A stretch of 56,995 nt of DNA, from NCBI GenBank assembly GCA_017546665.1, contig JAFYSE010000012.1, forward strand, positions 1 through 56,995, given 5' to 3'. The position numbers and the translations under genes were made by a program. The notes beneath the pieces are model-generated. The model had not been told where the DNA came from. It saw nothing but the letters and a program-made list of their open reading frames with translations, and ran no database searches. Within the stretch, counting starts at the first letter, position 1; the number at the start of each line of letters is the position of its first letter. Below, one piece after another: positions 25,181-31,436 of the stretch. This DNA comes from Clostridia bacterium (GTDB lineage: Bacteria; Bacillota; Clostridia; Oscillospirales; Acutalibacteraceae).

Positions 25181-26404
25181 TTATTCTTTTTTCTTTCGTT
25201 GTTGGAGTAATAATATGTAGATTGCTAATGTTACTACTGTTACAACTGCCAAAATAATAACAACTACAACTGCTTTATCGCTATTACTAACCTCATCACC
25301 AAAAAGACCTGACAAACCGTTTTTGTCATCATCGTCCTTATTGTTGTTTGGTTTGGAGTTGTTATTGTTAATATTCTGTTGAGTGTTTGGCTCAATAGGA
25401 GTTGTTTGTTGAGTGGGAATTTCAATAGGATTAGTTGAAGGTTCATCAGTAGTTGTAGGGAGTTTGGTTATCATCTGTGTTTCAATGTATTGACAGGAAT
25501 TACAAACTCGTCTCTGTTCACCACTCATTAATTGATTAGGCTCCCTTGTAACAACCCAATCACCAAAGTTATGACCTGTTGCTGGAATTGTTACAGGAGT
25601 AGCACTTTCAAATCCACAAGCATTACATTTACCAACAGCCGTACCTGTTGTTGTACATGTTGGTTTTTGCTTTATTGATGCATCGTCAAACTGATGTCCT
25701 TTTGCAGGAACTGTTTCAGGAGTACCCTCGGCATTACACAATGTACATTTTGCCACCTGAATACCGGTTTCAGTACAGGTAGGTTGTTTTGTAACAACCG
25801 GTGTACCAAAGTTGTGTTGACCCAATGGTAAGGACTCTTCCTTAGTAAAGCCGCAAGGACAAGTACCTTTTTTTGTTCCCTGTTCCTTACAGGTTGAAGC
25901 CTTGACGGTCTCCCATGTCATATTTGCGTGAGAACATTTTATTGTAACACCACTTGATGATACGGAGACGCTGTTTCGGTCAATGTCCTTTCCTGTTGCT
26001 GATGCAGAAATTGTGCTACCATCACCACTTGGAACCTTAATTACCTTCAAGGTTACGGTAATAATAGTGCCACCTGTTTGTGTTTCGTTTCCGTAGGCAA
26101 CACAGTAGAATTGTCCCGCAGTTGAAGATTGTGGTTCACAAAAAGGAAAAGCATCCCCTGAAGAATAAGAAACGTATGAAAAATACTCTGAATTATACCC
26201 AACAGTAAGATTGATTATGGATAATCCATCAGAAACCTTTACGGTAAGATTAATTGTGTCTCCAACGCTTACCGAAGATGAACTTGCAGAAACAGATAAA
26301 GATGCTGATGTAGTCCTTGCTGTATTTTCATCTTCTGCAAAGGAAGGAATCATACAGGTCAAGAGAATAAGTATAGCAATTAAGCAACTAAAAATCTTTT
26401 TCAT
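25181..26404 (-). CDS. Surface-anchored cohesin-domain protein with Cys-rich repeats
   Basis: A 407-residue wall or membrane-anchored protein. Residues 1-23 are a signal peptide ending in SFA. About 33-157 is a cohesin-like beta-sandwich (ASLSVSASSSSVSVGDTINLTVKVSDG, FSYVSYSSGDAF, GGTIITVTLKVIKV), the module that binds dockerins in cellulosomes. Next come about four 35-residue repeats, each with paired CxxC or C-x-C motifs and a GHxF or GQHNF segment (to about residue 315). A Thr/Pro/Asn-rich linker follows, then a transmembrane helix (about 377-401) and a basic tail. It is an orphan cohesin protein, flanked by its own promoter and terminator. A dockerin protein is encoded 20 kb away at 46203. 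Confidence 0.78.
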   Translation of the reverse strand: MKKIFSCLIAILILLTCMIPSFAEDENTARTTSASLSVSASSSSVSVGDTINLTVKVSDGLSIINLTVGYNSEYFSYVSYSSGDAFPFCEPQSSTAGQFYCVAYGNETQTGGTIITVTLKVIKVPSGDGSTISASATGKDIDRNSVSVSSSGVTIKCSHANMTWETVKASTCKEQGTKKGTCPCGFTKEESLPLGQHNFGTPVVTKQPTCTETGIQVAKCTLCNAEGTPETVPAKGHQFDDASIKQKPTCTTTGTAVGKCNACGFESATPVTIPATGHNFGDWVVTREPNQLMSGEQRRVCNSCQYIETQMITKLPTTTDEPSTNPIEIPTQQTTPIEPNTQQNINNNNSKPNNNKDDDDKNGLSGLFGDEVSNSDKAVVVVIILAVVTVVTLAIYILLLQQRKKKE

Positions 26405-26438
26405 TGTCTATCACTCCTGAAAAGTAATACTATAATCA

Positions 26439-26466
26439 ATTATACCAATAAAACAGATTTTGTCAA
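26439..26466 (-). promoter_or_regulatory. Strong sigma-A promoter of the cohesin-protein gene
   Basis: TTGACA (26466-26461) and TATAAT (26444-26439) on the minus strand, spacer 16 bases ending in TGG (extended -10). Both hexamers are perfect. The -35 overlaps the stop codon of the upstream 79-residue gene. Confidence 0.87.
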
Positions 26467-26702
26467 TCAAATCTATGTGGGTGATAGACCTTTTTACAAG
26501 TATTTCCAGAATAATAATGGGTAAGGGTTTTACCTATAATGCGAGTGTCTCGTTCCATTTCTTTAAGGGTTGCTATTTTACTGTTTAATTCAAAAAGAGC
26601 AATACCACAAAGGCTATTCCGTTGAGTGGAACAAACGGAAATAACGTTCTTTAAATCATCTGCTTGTCGAAGATATTCCTCACCTAACTGATATAAAGTC
26701 AT
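26463..26702 (-). CDS. Small helical protein (79 aa) behind a LexA-like box
   Basis: A 79-residue protein, MTLYQLGEEYLRQADD at the start, predicted mostly helical with two cysteines in the middle and an HYYSG segment near the end. The start at 26702 follows AAAGGAGG; the reading frame continues upstream but without any ribosome binding site and across the control region. A near-perfect Gram-positive LexA box lies 20-33 bases ahead, so the gene is probably induced by DNA damage. I have seen similar short proteins (a YLxQAxxL helix followed by RIxxL-type helix) in clostridia but know no function. It is not recognisably YneA, as it lacks a LysM domain and a membrane helix. Confidence 0.6.
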   Translation of the reverse strand: MTLYQLGEEYLRQADDLKNVISVCSTQRNSLCGIALFELNSKIATLKEMERDTRIIGKTLTHYYSGNTCKKVYHPHRFD

Positions 26703-26721
26703 TATTGCCTCCTTTCTGCAT

Positions 26722-26735
26722 AGAACAAATGTTCG
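26722..26735 (-). promoter_or_regulatory. LexA (SOS) box
   Basis: The minus strand reads CGAACATTTGTTCT at 26735-26722, a perfect GAAC-N4-GTTC palindrome that matches the Bacillus-type LexA operator (CGAAC-N4-GTTCG) in all but the last base. It lies 20 bases before the start of the 79-residue gene, where a bound repressor would block transcription. A second small palindrome, GATAC-GCTT-GTATC, lies directly upstream. Confidence 0.65.
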
Positions 26736-26785
26736 ATACAAGCGTATCATATCATAAAAATATGGGTGAATAAAGGAGAAACAAG

Positions 26786-26816
26786 AAAAAACAGTCCGTT
26801 TTAGGGGACTGTTTTT
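26786..26816 (-). terminator. Terminator of the zinc-ribbon membrane gene
   Basis: AAAAACAGTCC (26787-26797) and GGACTGTTTTT (26806-26816) form an eleven-base perfect stem, followed on the minus strand by TTCTTGTTTCTCC. It lies just after the stop at 26840. Confidence 0.82.
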
Positions 26817-26839
26817 AAAAATTAATGGTAATATTCTTT

Positions 26840-27244
26840 TTATGTTTTCTTTATAACCTTTGCCCGGCATTTGGGGCAGGTGATTTCAATTTTTCCTCTG
26901 CCTTTTGGAACTCTCATTACTGTTTTACAGTTTTTACATTTAAAATAACGGTGAGTTTTTCTATCACGAATTTTATTGCCCAGAACTTTTAACTCTGCCT
27001 TTGGCTTTGCTGACCATAAAAGATACCAGTTAAGCTCTTTCCTTCGAGCATTATAATTTTTAGAAAGGACACGAAAAAGACTAAAGAAAATCAGTATTAT
27101 TCCAATAAAATATAAAAATCCTAAATATTTAAAATTTGCCAAAAAAGTAAGGATAAGTCCGATTACTGATAAGAATAAAGAGAATTCATCATTACCATAG
27201 CGACCCACCATAAAATGTTGTAATTTCTGTGCTAATTGTTTCAT
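26840..27244 (-). CDS. Two-helix membrane protein with C-terminal zinc ribbon
   Basis: A 134-residue protein. Two hydrophobic helices (about 22-38 and 40-58) are followed by a basic linker and a zinc ribbon with two pairs of cysteines: FKCKNCKTVMRVPKGRGKIEITCPKCRAKV. The pattern of a membrane anchor plus an RVPKGKGKIxITCPKC ribbon is common and conserved in clostridia, with no known function; nucleic-acid or protein binding at the membrane is possible. The start has AAAGGAAA upstream and an extended -10 promoter about 35 bases earlier. Confidence 0.72.
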   Translation of the reverse strand: MKQLAQKLQHFMVGRYGNDEFSLFLSVIGLILTFLANFKYLGFLYFIGIILIFFSLFRVLSKNYNARRKELNWYLLWSAKPKAELKVLGNKIRDRKTHRYFKCKNCKTVMRVPKGRGKIEITCPKCRAKVIKKT

Positions 27245-27276
27245 AATTATTTTCCTTTAAATGTTATTGCAGTTAT

Positions 27277-27282
27277 ATTATA
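27277..27282 (-). promoter_or_regulatory. Extended -10 element for the zinc-ribbon membrane gene
   Basis: The minus strand reads TGGTATAAT here, a perfect extended -10; the -35 position (TAATCA) is weak. Confidence 0.5.
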
Positions 27283-27370
27283 CCATAATTTCTGCAATTT
27301 GATTACCCCAATATTAACAATATGTAAATTTCCCAAATAAAAAGAACGAAGACTCAACTTCGTTCTTCTT

Positions 27371-27446
27371 TGGAGCTTGTGACGGGACTCGAACCTGCGA
27401 CCTGCTCATTACGAATGAGCTGCACTACCAACTGTGCTACACAAGC
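27371..27446 (-). tRNA. tRNA-Thr (anticodon CGT)
   Basis: The minus strand folds as a complete 76-base tRNA with encoded CCA: acceptor stem GCTTGTG/CACAAGC, D-stem GCAC/GTGC around AGTTGGTA, anticodon stem GCTCA/TGAGC around TTCGTAA (anticodon CGT, reading ACG), variable loop AGGTC, and T-arm with TTCGAGT. The T-stem has one G-T pair and one A-C mismatch, so it is slightly weak. The discriminator base is T. The promoter at 27638-27666 lies almost 200 bases upstream, across a broken tRNA. Confidence 0.92.
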
Positions 27447-27598
27447 GTATATTAAACTAAATACTAGAAATGCAATACGAATGAGCTGCACTTCCCTCAG
27501 AAATATAGTCGCACTGCTCAATCCCTCGCATTGCTCCTTATTTCATCACCTCATTTTGCTCGTGCTATTCGTCCACCGGATGGCACTCGCAACTTCGC
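27447..27598. other. Non-coding stretch with a copy of the tRNA-Thr anticodon arm
   Basis: No credible gene. A 17-base segment of the tRNA-Thr (TACGAATGAGCTGCACT, 27410-27426) is repeated exactly at 27476-27492. The stretch also has GCAAT near 27472 and ATTGC near 27530 as inverted ends, and a further inverted pair GTGC/GCAC near 27562-27585. It looks like rearranged tRNA operon DNA, perhaps with a small palindromic element inserted. Confidence 0.55.
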
Positions 27599-27617
27599 CC
27601 AACTGAGCTATTCCAGC
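27599..27617 (-). pseudogene. 5' fragment of a tRNA gene
   Basis: The minus strand reads GCTGGAATAGCTCAGTTGG, the first 19 bases of a typical tRNA (acceptor strand, TA, D-stem GCTC, D-loop AGTTGG). The continuation is not tRNA: no GAGC partner, no anticodon arm and no TTCCAGC acceptor partner are found. It begins about 21 bases after a consensus promoter, so it was probably the first gene of a tRNA operon. The acceptor start GCTGGAA would suit a Thr-like tRNA, but the identity cannot be fixed. Confidence 0.65.
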
Positions 27618-27637
27618 ATATTGAATTGGTAAGGGAT

Positions 27638-27666
27638 ATTATAAGACAATTAAAAAACTTTTTCAA
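27638..27666 (-). promoter_or_regulatory. Promoter of the (partly decayed) tRNA operon
   Basis: TTGAAA (27666-27661) and TATAAT (27643-27638) on the minus strand, spacer 17 bases. It points at the tRNA fragment and the intact tRNA-Thr. Confidence 0.82.
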
Positions 27667-27732
27667 GTATTTTAATGCAAAACTAAATAAAGTATGTTAC
27701 AATATAGAAAGCAATCCGAAAGGGATGATGAA

Positions 27733-28458
27733 ATGAAAAAAGTTGCATTGGTTACAGGTGGCGCAAAGGGCATAGGCTCAGCTATCGTAAAAAGACTTAT
27801 AAATGACGGATATCAGGTTGCGTTTACATATAATAATTCTGAAGAAAAAGCGTTAAAGCTTTGTGCTGAAATAGGTGGAGAGTGTAAAGCGTATAAACTT
27901 GATATTACTGACAGCAATGCTGTAAAAACCGTTGTTGATGATATTGAAAAAAGCCTTGGTGATATTTCAGTTCTTGTAAATAATGCAGGTGTTGCCGAAC
28001 AAGTTTTATTTACTGATATAACCGATGAAATGTGGCACAGAATGATTGAGACAAATCTTTCAGGTGCGTTTTATTGTAGCCGTGCAGTGCTTAAATATAT
28101 GATTAACAGAAAGTCGGGTAAAATTATAAATATCTCATCAATTTGGGGTGAAACGGGTGGTTCCTGTGAGGTGCATTATTCTGCATCAAAAGCAGGGCTT
28201 ATCGGTATGACAAAAGCACTAGCAAAAGAAGTTGGACTTTCAGGAATTACAGTTAACTCTGTATCTCCCGGAGTGATTTTAACTGATATGACCAGCCATT
28301 TTGACGAAGAAACAATGAATGCTTTGAAAGAAGAAACACCGCTTAACAAAATCGGCACACCCGAGGATGTTGCAGGTGCAGTTGCATTTCTTGTATCAAA
28401 GGATGCTGACTTTATCACAGGACAAAACATTTCTGTAAATGGTGGAATGAATATATAA
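27733..28458 (+). CDS. Short-chain dehydrogenase, FabG/YmfI-like
   Basis: A 241-residue NAD(P)-binding SDR. It has the cofactor loop TGGAKGIGSAI, the NNAG motif (VLVNNAGVAE), the catalytic serine in ISSIWGETGG, the YSASK pair (Tyr and Lys), and PGVILTDM. The SSIWGETGGSCEVHYSASKAGLIGMTKALAKE stretch resembles YmfI, the enzyme that reduces the 5-aminopentanone group on elongation factor P, more than ordinary FabG. No fatty acid genes lie nearby, which favours the YmfI reading. The start at 27733 (MKKVALVTGG) has AGGGATG upstream; a TACAAT -10 at 27698-27703 lies after the earlier ATG, which rules that start out. Stand-alone gene with its own terminator. Confidence 0.78.
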   Translation: MKKVALVTGGAKGIGSAIVKRLINDGYQVAFTYNNSEEKALKLCAEIGGECKAYKLDITDSNAVKTVVDDIEKSLGDISVLVNNAGVAEQVLFTDITDEMWHRMIETNLSGAFYCSRAVLKYMINRKSGKIINISSIWGETGGSCEVHYSASKAGLIGMTKALAKEVGLSGITVNSVSPGVILTDMTSHFDEETMNALKEETPLNKIGTPEDVAGAVAFLVSKDADFITGQNISVNGGMNI

Positions 28459-28461
28459 AAG

Positions 28462-28495
28462 AATCAGGGGCATCGGAATGATGTCCCTGATTTTT
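28462..28495. terminator. Terminator after the SDR gene
   Basis: AATCAGGGGCATC (28462-28474) pairs with GATGTCCCTGATT (28480-28492; one G-T pair), followed by TTTTT. It also lies at the end of the convergent AraC gene and may serve both. Confidence 0.88.
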
Positions 28496-29735
28496 AGAAT
28501 TTTCCCGAGTTTTCCCGATGTTCTTTGGGTGTTTTTCCTGTGTATTTCTTGAACATCTTTGTAAAGTAATTAACGTCATAGATGCCACAGTTTTGAGCAA
28601 TTGTCTGAACTTGCAGATTTGTTGATATAAGAAGAAAAGATGCGTGTTCAATTCTTTTTTTTGTAACATATTCCGTAAGTGTTGTCCCCATCTCTTTTTT
28701 GAAAAGAGTTGAAAGGTAACTCGCATTAACATTTAAAATTTCTGCTTGACGACTAAGAGTTAAATCGGCAGTAATATCAAAATCAACAAGTGCAATTGCC
28801 TTTTGAACAAGGGGAGAGAGTTTTTTCATAGAATGGTTTTTCACAAGGCGACAGTAGCGGTCTATCATTTCGTGGTGCATGGAAACACCTTCCTCAACGG
28901 ACTTAATAAGCTCTATTCTCTTTGCAAAATCCGTTGAAACACCATCTATATAGAGTGGGTGAACGCCACCTTGTTCGGTAGCCTTTCGAAGGAGAGTATT
29001 AACAATGATACTGTAATTTTTGATGTTTCTTACAGGGTCGCTTGTTCTCATTTCAAGCATAAGTGTAGAGGATTTTGAAAGGATTTGGTCCGCTTGATGT
29101 GTCATACCTTGGCTTACTGCCTGAAGTAGCTTGTTTTCACCTTCATATCGACGTTCAAGCATCTGCATTGCAAGGAGTGCGTTGTCGTTTTTAGTATCAA
29201 AATTTTTAACTATTTTCGGGAAATATTGATTGTTATAAATCATACTTATGGATTGGAATGTGAAGTTATCCGTGCTACCCCATAAGATTTCACCAAGAGC
29301 ATTAAAAAGTGAAAGAATAGTGTCTTTATCAGTATAAACAGGTATGTTGGAATAGTATTTTTGAATTTGTGAGACGATATTTGATGAGAATGAATTTCTT
29401 TCTGCCATCTCCATAATCATTTTTTGGCTTAATTCAATATCAATGTATGGTCCGGCAATAAAAGTGACCATAGGAGATTTGTCGTCTTCTTTTGGCAGAA
29501 TTATAAATATATAGTTGCAGAAAAAACTATCTGTGATTTTATATATTGTTTTTTCCTTCAACGTTTCGTGGGGTGTGCAAAAAAGTTGGTCATAATCTTC
29601 CTGCATACCTAAAAAATCTCTAAGTCCCTGGTCTGCGTTTCGATAATTCTTGTCGTCTTTTGTAATAAGACAGGAGTGAATTCTGTAATTATTTAAAATT
29701 TTACGAAAAAAATTCAATTCATTTTCGTAAGGCAT
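28494..29735 (-). CDS. AraC-family transcriptional regulator
   Basis: A 413-residue regulator. The last 100 residues hold the two helix-turn-helix motifs of AraC proteins (LTLSRQAEILNVNASYLSTLFKKEMGTTLTEYV, then RIEHASFLLISTNLQVQTIAQNCGIYDVNYFTKMFKKYTGKTPKEHRE). The first 300 residues are a sensor part of the kind common in clostridial sugar regulators. The ATG at 29735 is preferred because GGATGGTG precedes it; an ATG five codons earlier has no site. It is transcribed away from a GPH transporter, from a good promoter, so it probably activates that carrier and perhaps the GH28-like gene behind it in response to a uronide or pectin fragment. The ligand is inferred. Confidence 0.9.
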   Translation of the reverse strand: MPYENELNFFRKILNNYRIHSCLITKDDKNYRNADQGLRDFLGMQEDYDQLFCTPHETLKEKTIYKITDSFFCNYIFIILPKEDDKSPMVTFIAGPYIDIELSQKMIMEMAERNSFSSNIVSQIQKYYSNIPVYTDKDTILSLFNALGEILWGSTDNFTFQSISMIYNNQYFPKIVKNFDTKNDNALLAMQMLERRYEGENKLLQAVSQGMTHQADQILSKSSTLMLEMRTSDPVRNIKNYSIIVNTLLRKATEQGGVHPLYIDGVSTDFAKRIELIKSVEEGVSMHHEMIDRYCRLVKNHSMKKLSPLVQKAIALVDFDITADLTLSRQAEILNVNASYLSTLFKKEMGTTLTEYVTKKRIEHASFLLISTNLQVQTIAQNCGIYDVNYFTKMFKKYTGKTPKEHRENSGKF

Positions 29736-29773
29736 AAAAACACCATCCATGTAATTTTTACAGTTTTTCTTAT

Positions 29774-29802
29774 ATTATGGTATAAATTTTGGTAAAAATC
29801 AA
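29774..29802 (-). promoter_or_regulatory. Promoter of the AraC regulator
   Basis: TTGATT (29802-29797) and CATAAT (29779-29774) on the minus strand with a 17-base spacer. The divergent side towards the transporter has only weak hexamers, plus a direct-repeat-like pair ATTGTAAAAT and ATTGTGTAATAAAAT near 29868-29892 that could be activator sites. Confidence 0.55.
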
Positions 29803-29936
29803 GCAAAAACTAAAAATAGTACCTAAAAAAGCAAAAAGTTTTCTAACAAAAAAAATATATATATTGTAAAATGATTGTGTAATAAAATCGGGTGTATATG
29901 TACAGGTGCTACTATATATCCTTAGGGGGAAAATAA

Positions 29937-31340
29937 ATGGAAAAAACAAAAATCAGACCTTTTGGCTGGCAGGATAAATTAGGCTATGCAATGGGTGATA
30001 TGGGCTGTGGATTTTCTTTCCAGCTTGTATCAACATTTATGCAGCTTTTCTATCTCCAGTACATAGGTATCAAAGCGGCAGACTATGCAGCAATTATTCT
30101 TATTTCAAAAGCATTTGATGCGGTTAACGATGTTGTTATCGGTAACCTTGTTGACACAAAGAGAATTGGCAAAAAGAGTAAGTATATGCCTTGGATTATT
30201 GCGGGTGGATTAATACTTGTGGTTTTCAATGTAATGCTTTTTGCTCCTGTAACAGCATTACCTTATGCAGCTAAATATGCTTGGTGTCTTATCGCATATT
30301 GCTTGTGGTCAATAGCTTATACTATGGTTAACGTGCCTTACGGCTCACTTCATAGTGTTATTACAAGTGACCCTCAGGAAAGAGTTTCTCTTTCAACATT
30401 CCGTAGTATCGGTGCAGCTTTACCTGCAATCGTTATTATGATTATTCTTCCGGGTATAGTTTATAATAAAGTTAAGAATCCTGTAACAGGTATTGAAGAA
30501 GAATTCCTTAAGGGTGAAACACTTCTTCCTGTTGCTCTTGTAATGTCAGTTGTTGCTTTTGCAACTCTTTGGGGTACAACAAAGCTTGTTAAGGAAAGAG
30601 TACAACGCGAAGAAAGTAGTGAAAATAAAACAGGAATCAATGTATTCTTCTCTGCATTTAAATCATTCTTTACAAACAGAGCAATGGTAGGTGCAACAAT
30701 TGCGTCAGTTGCATCGGTTGCCCTTTTCAACTCAACAATGGCTCTTAACAATATGGTGTTCCAATACTTCTTTGTTGATACATCAAAGGTTGGTATTGCA
30801 ATGGTTGGTTCTTATGCACCAATGATTGTGTTTATGGCTCTTTTAGGTAAGCTTACTTCAAAGTACGGTAAGAAAAAGGTTATCGTAACTTGTATGCTTA
30901 TCGGTGCGATATCAGGTGTGGTTTCATTGTTTGTTCCAATGACTGCTGATATGACAGGAATGCTCCTTTACATTGTTTGCCTTATGGGACTTAATGTTGG
31001 TAATGCTGTATTCCAGATTTCCGTTTGGGCTATTGTTGCTGACTGTATTGAAGTTAGTTACAGAAAAACAGGCAAGAGTGAAGAAGGTTCACTTTATGCT
31101 CTTTATTCATTCTTCCGTAAACTTGCTCAGGGTATCGGTCAGGCAGTTGTTTCAATGGGACTTATTGCAATCGGCTTTGTGGAAGGCGAAAATGCTGTTC
31201 AGGCACCTGATTTCGGCAGTAAGGTTAAGAATCTTTACTTTATTGTTCTTGCAGCAGGTTCCCTTATCGCATTCCTTTCTATGGCGTTTATTTATAATAT
31301 CGGCAAGAAGGAAGAGGACGAGTTAGCAGCAAATAAATAA
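29937..31340 (+). CDS. GPH-family cation symporter (second copy)
   Basis: A 467-residue, twelve-helix carrier of the same family as the one at 18540. It shows FGWQDKLGYAMGDMGCGFSFQLVSTFMQLFYLQYIGI, the loop motif SKAFDAVNDVVIGNLVDTKRIGKKSKYMPWI, VPYGSLHSVITSDPQERVSLSTFRSIGAALP and DCIEVSYRKTGKSEEGSLYALYSFFRKLAQGIGQA. It lies between a divergent AraC regulator and a GH28-like gene, which suggests transport of a galacturonide or oligogalacturonide. AGGGGG precedes the start. It ends at a strong terminator, so the GH28-like gene has a separate transcript. Confidence 0.92.
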   Translation: MEKTKIRPFGWQDKLGYAMGDMGCGFSFQLVSTFMQLFYLQYIGIKAADYAAIILISKAFDAVNDVVIGNLVDTKRIGKKSKYMPWIIAGGLILVVFNVMLFAPVTALPYAAKYAWCLIAYCLWSIAYTMVNVPYGSLHSVITSDPQERVSLSTFRSIGAALPAIVIMIILPGIVYNKVKNPVTGIEEEFLKGETLLPVALVMSVVAFATLWGTTKLVKERVQREESSENKTGINVFFSAFKSFFTNRAMVGATIASVASVALFNSTMALNNMVFQYFFVDTSKVGIAMVGSYAPMIVFMALLGKLTSKYGKKKVIVTCMLIGAISGVVSLFVPMTADMTGMLLYIVCLMGLNVGNAVFQISVWAIVADCIEVSYRKTGKSEEGSLYALYSFFRKLAQGIGQAVVSMGLIAIGFVEGENAVQAPDFGSKVKNLYFIVLAAGSLIAFLSMAFIYNIGKKEEDELAANK

Positions 31341-31345
31341 CATAG

Positions 31346-31372
31346 AAGGCGGAGAAAAACTCCGCCTTTTTT
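31346..31372 (+). terminator. Terminator of the second GPH transporter
   Basis: AAGGCGGAG (31346-31354) pairs with CTCCGCCTT (31360-31368), then TTTTTT. Confidence 0.9.
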
Positions 31373-31373
31373 A

Positions 31374-31402
31374 TTGCTCTTTTGATTTTAATGTGTTATA
31401 CT
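31374..31402 (+). promoter_or_regulatory. Promoter of the GH28-like gene
   Basis: TTGCTC (31374-31379) and TATACT (31397-31402) with a 17-base spacer ending in TGT (extended -10). The -35 begins right after the preceding terminator. Confidence 0.6.
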
Positions 31403-31436
31403 CTACCACAGAAAATTTAAGTGGGAGGTCCACAAA

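Noticed and set aside
26703-26870. N-terminal extension of the 79-residue gene
   Set aside because: It would cover the LexA-like box and the upstream terminator and lacks a ribosome site.
27370-27606. Open frame of 78 codons on the plus strand across the tRNA region
   Set aside because: Its start is the reverse of tRNA-Thr; the GLEPATCSL-type peptide is the well-known false translation of a tRNA, and there is no ribosome site.
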